From NCBI GenBank assembly GCA_002346525.1, contig DDZY01000006.1, positions 1,542-19,397 of the forward strand: a DNA stretch of 17,856 nt, read 5' to 3'. This DNA comes from Proteobacteria bacterium UBA2996. Lineage in GTDB: Bacteria; Pseudomonadota; Gammaproteobacteria; Arenicellales; UBA868. Of this stretch, positions 14,523-17,856 are shown in pieces; position 1 is the stretch's first letter; each line of letters opens with the position of its first letter. Both the position numbers and the translations under genes were made by a program. The notes beneath the pieces are model-generated. The model did no database searches. It saw only the letters and a program-made list of their open reading frames with translations, and was not told the origin of the DNA.

Positions 14523-15530
14523 ATGACCAAGTTCATCGGACGTACTGTTGTCGCGGCAATTGCCTGCACATTTGCACTTGAGGCAGTCGCCACCGAGTGG
14601 AATGTCTCCGTCTGGGGTAAGCGTCGCGCGTTTACCGAACACATCGAAAAGCTGGCTGAACTCGTCAGCGAGAAGACCAACGGCGGATTCACCCTGAATA
14701 TTTCCTACGGCGGTCTTTCTAAGAATCGCGAAAATCTTGACGGCATCTCGATCGGGGCGTTTGAAATGGCCCAGTTCTGTGCCGGCTATCATCGCGACAA
14801 AAACCGTGCGATCACGGTACTGGAACTGCCTTTCCTGGGGGTCAACACGCTGGAAGAAGAGGTTGCAGTGAGTAGCGCTGTTTACGGACATCCGGCCGTA
14901 CAGGAAGAAATGGCGCAGTGGAATGCCAAGCTCATCATGACCTCGCCCATGCCGCAATACAATATCGTAGGAACAGGTGAGCCTCGCACAACTCTGGCGT
15001 CCATGGACGGCATGCGTGTCCGCGCCACCGGTGGTATCGGGCAGGCTTTCAAGGCCATCGGTGCGGTCCCGACTTCGGTAACGGCTACGGAAGCCTACAA
15101 CGCCATGGAGTCCGGCGTAGTGGATACGGTCGCCTTTGCGCAACACGCGCATTTCGCCTTTCGCACCATCGACCAGGCTACCTGGTGGACCTCAAACCTG
15201 AATCCGGGCACGGTGAATTGTCCCGTCGTCGCCAATGTCGATGCCTATGAGGCGTTGACCAACGCGGAACGTGAGGCATTTGACAGCTCCATCAGCGAAG
15301 CACTTGATCACTATCTCGCCAACTATGGTGAATTGCTCGCAAAGTGGGATACGGTTCTGGCCGAAAAGAATGTTCAGAAAGTTGAGCTTGCCCAATCCGA
15401 AATTGATGCTTTTCGGGCCCAGGCAGCGGATCCGATCCGCGAGCAATGGATCGCTGACATGACCGCGCAGGGCCTGCCTGCCCAGGAACTCTACGACCTG
15501 GTAATGAGCACTCTGAACGGCATGCGTTAG
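14523..15530 (+). CDS. dctP: TRAP transporter substrate-binding protein, DctP family
   Basis: A 335-residue periplasmic receptor. The signal peptide covers residues 1-23 (VVAAIACTFALEAVA, cleavage before TEW). The mature part has the DctP fold: NVSVWGKRRAFTEHIEKLAELVSEKTNGGFTLNISYGG, then ELPFLG. The carboxylate-binding arginine is R167 in MDGMRVRATGGIGQAFKAIGAVPTSV, which implies a carboxylate-bearing ligand. TEAYNAMESGVVDTVAF and the aromatic FRTIDQATWWTSNLN pocket follow; paired tryptophans W221-W222 could favour a ligand with a bulky or cationic group (inference). GGAGG at 14513 sets the start. It is first in the TRAP operon and is followed by an intrinsic terminator, consistent with excess receptor over permease. 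The dctP name marks the family; C4-dicarboxylate as ligand is not established. Confidence 0.92.
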   Translation: MTKFIGRTVVAAIACTFALEAVATEWNVSVWGKRRAFTEHIEKLAELVSEKTNGGFTLNISYGGLSKNRENLDGISIGAFEMAQFCAGYHRDKNRAITVLELPFLGVNTLEEEVAVSSAVYGHPAVQEEMAQWNAKLIMTSPMPQYNIVGTGEPRTTLASMDGMRVRATGGIGQAFKAIGAVPTSVTATEAYNAMESGVVDTVAFAQHAHFAFRTIDQATWWTSNLNPGTVNCPVVANVDAYEALTNAEREAFDSSISEALDHYLANYGELLAKWDTVLAEKNVQKVELAQSEIDAFRAQAADPIREQWIADMTAQGLPAQELYDLVMSTLNGMR

Positions 15531-15539
15531 ATTCCGAGA

Positions 15540-15566
15540 GGCGCCGGTTCATCCGGCGCCTTTTTT
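15540..15566 (+). terminator. Intrinsic terminator/attenuator between dctP and dctQ
   Basis: GGCGCCGG (15540-15547) pairs perfectly with CCGGCGCC (15553-15560) around TTCAT, followed by T6 (15561-15566). The dctQ ATG begins at the next base. Partial termination here would give more receptor than membrane subunits, a known arrangement in receptor-permease operons. Confidence 0.85.
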
Positions 15567-16217
15567 ATGGCCGGATCATCTTCAGTCCTGGAAAATGACG
15601 GCCTGTTGAGCAGGCTGGACCGCTCGCTGCACCGACTCGAGGGCTGGCTAGCACTTGTGTCAGGTCTTGCGGTCTTTGCCATCATGGCGTTCGCGGTCAT
15701 TTCCGTGACCGGACGCAACGGGTTTAATGCGCCAATCCCGGGTTACGTTGACTGGATTGAACAATTGATGCCCCTGATCGCGTTTATGGGGGTTGCCTAC
15801 GCCCAGCGCGATGGTACCCACATCCGCATGGATATTCTGATCGGGCAACTCAAAGGCCGCCCGCTGTGGATTGCCGAATTCATTACCACTCTGGCCGCCT
15901 TACTGCTGATGATACTCTTGGTCTGGGGAAGCTGGTCGCATTTTGACAGAAGTTTTGATTTCAACGCGCCGAACTGGAGCCGGGATTCCTCTATCGATAT
16001 CGGCTTGCCGATCTGGCCGGCTAAATTATTGGCGCCGGTCGCGTTTTCTGTTCTCGTGGTTCGCTTCCTCATCCAACTATGGGCCTATGCGCGGGCCATG
16101 ATCTACGGCCAGTCGGAGCCGGTGGCCGTACCCATGATCAAGTCTGTAGCCCAACAGGCAGCGGATGAGGCACAGGCGCTGCAGGGTAAAGACGTCGTGG
16201 TGAGTGAGCAGCGCTGA
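15567..16217 (+). CDS. dctQ: TRAP transporter small permease subunit, DctQ family
   Basis: A 216-residue inner-membrane protein with four transmembrane segments at about 27-48, 60-80, 100-121 and 149-173. The family's R-D-G-T-H-I-R-M-D-I-L segment (81-91) follows the second helix. The C-terminal ~35 residues form a charged cytoplasmic tail. The subunit joins DctM to make the permease that accepts ligand from DctP and uses a sodium gradient. The listed ATG touches the T-run of the terminator hairpin and has no free ribosome site; a TTG at 15606, in frame, is an alternative start that would keep all helices. The stop overlaps the dctM start (TGATG), indicating translational coupling. Confidence 0.88.
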   Translation: MAGSSSVLENDGLLSRLDRSLHRLEGWLALVSGLAVFAIMAFAVISVTGRNGFNAPIPGYVDWIEQLMPLIAFMGVAYAQRDGTHIRMDILIGQLKGRPLWIAEFITTLAALLLMILLVWGSWSHFDRSFDFNAPNWSRDSSIDIGLPIWPAKLLAPVAFSVLVVRFLIQLWAYARAMIYGQSEPVAVPMIKSVAQQAADEAQALQGKDVVVSEQR

Positions 16218-17650
16218 TGGAGCCAATTGAGATCGGGCTGTGGATATCGGGCGGCATGGTGCTGCTCGTGGTGCTTGGCATGCGTGTCGCCTTCGCCGCG
16301 GGCCTCGCCGGCCTGTTGGGGTTGATCTGGATCTTCTGGGCAAAGTTTGGATATGACCCTGGAAGGTTCGGCAAGGCGTTGACTATTGCGGTGAAAACCG
16401 CCGGGCAGGTGCCGCACTCCAAGGTATCCACCCAGACCCTGAGCCTGATCCCGACTTTCATCCTGATCGGTTATCTGGCGTATTACGCGGGGCTGACCCG
16501 CGCACTATTCGAAGCGGCTAAGCGCTGGGTGGGCTGGCTACCTGGTGGGCTTGCGGTTTCAACCGTGTTCTCAACCGCAGGTTTCGCAGCGGTATCCGGC
16601 GCATCGGTTGCCACCTCAGCGGTGTTCGCCCGTATCGCCATTCCAGAGATGCTCAAGATCGGTTACGACAAGCGTTTTGCCGCCGGTGTGGTAGCGGCTG
16701 GGGGGACGCTGGCGTCTCTGATTCCGCCTTCCGCGATCCTCGTTATCTACGCCATTATTGTTGAACAGGATGTTGGCAAACTTCTGCTGGCCGGATTCAT
16801 ACCTGGGGCGTTCTCCGCGCTGGTCTACGGCGCCCTGATCGTGATTCTGGCGCTGACACTGCCGAATTTCGGCCCACCGGTGAAAGGATTTTCCTGGCGA
16901 GAGCGGTTTGTGGCCCTGCCACCGGCATTGCCGATAATCGCCGTCGTCGTGATCATCATATTCTTTGTCTACAACCCGATGCCCGAGAGCTGGTATGTCG
17001 GTTCCTGGCAGGTGGGCGGTGATGCCTGGGGCACGCCAACCGAAGGTGGAGCCATCGGCGCGTTCATTGTCTTTTGTATGGCGCTGGTGCGCGGGATGCG
17101 CTGGCGACAGTTCCGTGAAGCCTTGCTGGAAACCGCCAAGCTGACGGTGATGATTTTCACAATTATCTGGGGTGTGCTGATCTATGTACGCTTCCTGGGT
17201 TTTGCCAACCTACCCCAGGCATTTTCGGAATGGCTCACTGGGCTGGACCAGAGTCCGATGCTGACCCTGGTGTTGATCCTGCTGGCCTATGCCATCCTTG
17301 GCATGTTCATGGATGCGATCGGTATGCTGTTGTTGACCTTGCCGGTGGTTTACCCGGCGGTCATGGCCCTCAACGGTGGGGAGTTTGTATCCGCTGCAGA
17401 CAGTACATTCGGGATGTCGGGTCCTATGTGTGCCGTCTGGTTTGGCATCCTGGTGGTGAAAATGGCCGAGTTCTGCCTGATCACACCACCCATAGGGTTG
17501 AACTGTTTTGTGGTCGCAGGCGTGCGCAGTGATTTGCGGGTGCAGGATGTGTTCTACGGTGTTACGCCGTTCTTCATCGCGGATGCCATAACCATCGCGT
17601 TACTGGTTGCGTTTCCCGCCATCGTCCTGTGGTTGCCCGGTCAGGTCTGA
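16217..17650 (+). CDS. dctM: TRAP transporter large permease subunit, DctM family
   Basis: A 477-residue polytopic membrane protein carrying the transport channel. Typical DctM features are LIPTFILIGYLAYYAGLTRALFEAAKRWVGWLPGGLAVSTVFSTAGFAAVSGASVATSAVFARIAIPEM (78-145), GYDKRFAAGVVAAGGTLASLIPPSAILVIYAI (149-180), WGTPTEGGAIGAF (the usual TPTEA segment), and GMFMDAIGMLLLTLPVVYP near the C-terminus. It is somewhat longer than the common ~425 residues. Extra length lies after the first helix (FGYDPGRFGKALTIAVKTAGQVPHSK) and in the loop NPMPESWYVGSWQVGGD before the TPTE motif. It overlaps dctQ by one base. The long form suggests a less common TRAP subgroup, so the C4-dicarboxylate label is only a family name. 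Confidence 0.92.
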   Translation: MEPIEIGLWISGGMVLLVVLGMRVAFAAGLAGLLGLIWIFWAKFGYDPGRFGKALTIAVKTAGQVPHSKVSTQTLSLIPTFILIGYLAYYAGLTRALFEAAKRWVGWLPGGLAVSTVFSTAGFAAVSGASVATSAVFARIAIPEMLKIGYDKRFAAGVVAAGGTLASLIPPSAILVIYAIIVEQDVGKLLLAGFIPGAFSALVYGALIVILALTLPNFGPPVKGFSWRERFVALPPALPIIAVVVIIIFFVYNPMPESWYVGSWQVGGDAWGTPTEGGAIGAFIVFCMALVRGMRWRQFREALLETAKLTVMIFTIIWGVLIYVRFLGFANLPQAFSEWLTGLDQSPMLTLVLILLAYAILGMFMDAIGMLLLTLPVVYPAVMALNGGEFVSAADSTFGMSGPMCAVWFGILVVKMAEFCLITPPIGLNCFVVAGVRSDLRVQDVFYGVTPFFIADAITIALLVAFPAIVLWLPGQV

Positions 17651-17754
17651 CGACTGCAGACTGTTCACTTAATATCGGCACGACACCCTGATCGTTTCAT
17701 TTCGCCGGATGAGTTGGTCCGCATCGGGGCAGGCGGTCGCCACTGCCTGCGATC

Positions 17755-17771
17755 ACGGGATCGAGTCCCGT
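17755..17771 (+). other. tRNA T-arm-like hairpin next to tRNA-Ser
   Basis: ACGGG (17755-17759) and CCCGT (17767-17771) form a 5-bp stem around the 7-base loop ATCGAGT, close to the tRNA T-arm loop TTCGAGT except for the first T. GCAGGC at 17729-17734 and GCCTGC at 17745-17750 form another small stem just upstream. It could be the decayed end of a former tRNA gene or chance. The 17651-17774 stretch otherwise contains nothing I can identify and no T-run that would terminate the TRAP operon. Confidence 0.25.
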
Positions 17772-17774
17772 TAT

Positions 17775-17810
17775 AAAAAAAGGCCCCAGCAGAGACGCTC
17801 TACTGGGACC
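17775..17810 (-). terminator. Rho-independent terminator of the tRNA-Ser gene
   Basis: On the minus strand a 13-bp stem (17798-17810 with 17782-17794, with two G-T wobbles) has a CGT loop and is followed by T7 (plus-strand A-run at 17775-17781). It starts 8 bases after the CCA end of the tRNA. Confidence 0.9.
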
Positions 17811-17818
17811 TGACTGTG

Positions 17819-17856
17819 TGGCGGAGAGGGAGGGATTCGAACCCTCGATACGCTAT
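17819..17856 (-). tRNA. tRNA-Ser, 3' part only, cut by window edge
   Basis: Read on the minus strand the segment ends ...GAGGG TTCGAAT CCCTC CCTCTCC G CCA. The T-stem is 17842-17846 with 17830-17834, the T-loop is TTCGAAT, the acceptor strand CCTCTCC is at 17823-17829, the discriminator is G (17822), and the CCA is encoded (17819-17821). The acceptor sequence CCTCTCC with a G discriminator, and the start of a long variable arm (ATAGCGTATC), are typical of bacterial tRNA-Ser. The anticodon lies outside the window, so the isoacceptor is unknown. Confidence 0.88.

Noticed and set aside
17819..17856. tRNA-Ser 3' end as an island attachment site with a second copy inside the window
   Set aside because: I found no repeat of the T-arm/acceptor sequence elsewhere in the window, so no att pair can be shown.

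Overview
The window looks like part of a chromosome from a Pseudomonadota bacterium, most likely a gammaproteobacterium. Supporting signs are the small bacterial SRP RNA, a DUF3108 exported protein, a tRNA-Ser with encoded CCA, a TRAP transporter, and moderate-to-high GC. The order and genus cannot be read from the sequence. Nothing looks like a prophage, CRISPR array or defence island; the interest lies in a catabolic or accessory stretch.

Left part (1-4592), mostly housekeeping. The 5' half of the SRP RNA gene (ffs, minus strand) is cut by the window edge. Behind it lie a METTL27-like methyltransferase and an M50 site-2-type protease (minus strand). Then come O-acetylhomoserine sulfhydrylase metY (plus), a strong bidirectional terminator, an endonuclease/exonuclease/phosphatase-fold hydrolase (minus), and an exported DUF3108 protein (plus).

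Middle part (4616-9880, all minus), one probable operon. Transcription order is a PIG3-like quinone oxidoreductase, a SucC-like ATP-grasp beta subunit, a SucD-like alpha subunit (ATGA overlap), a FadR-type GntR regulator, and a formyl-CoA:oxalate CoA-transferase (Frc) homologue. An A/T-rich dyad with three related half-sites lies just upstream of the first gene and is the best operator candidate for the GntR protein. The SucCD pair is clearly in the succinyl-CoA synthetase family but has changes at several conserved glycine-rich active-site segments, so it is probably not the TCA-cycle enzyme. No oxalyl-CoA decarboxylase is present. A ketopantoate-reductase-like gene does lie nearby (10864-11943, minus), the family to which oxalyl-CoA reductase (PanE2) belongs. 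Together these suggest acid activation by CoA ligation or transfer followed by reduction, for example oxalate to oxalyl-CoA to glyoxylate. This is inference.

Right part (10023-17650). It holds a LOG-family phosphoribohydrolase (plus), the PanE-like reductase (minus), and a plus-strand cluster. That cluster has a Rieske non-heme iron oxygenase alpha subunit whose frame is broken once in a T-run, an abutting 2-oxoglutarate/Fe(II) oxygenase of the isopenicillin-N-synthase type, and a complete TRAP transporter (DctP, DctQ, DctM). Between oxygenases and transporter lies a short relic of an IS91-family transposase, a sign that this cluster was assembled by mobile DNA. A perfect 14-bp palindrome sits at the dctP ribosome binding site, and an intrinsic terminator lies between dctP and dctQ, touching the dctQ start codon. 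The window ends in the 3' part of a tRNA-Ser gene (minus) with its own terminator.

Taken together, the right two thirds look like an uptake-and-catabolism locus for a small organic acid or betaine-like compound: TRAP uptake, oxidative attack by two mononuclear-iron oxygenases, and CoA activation and reduction of the resulting acid. The substrate is unknown.
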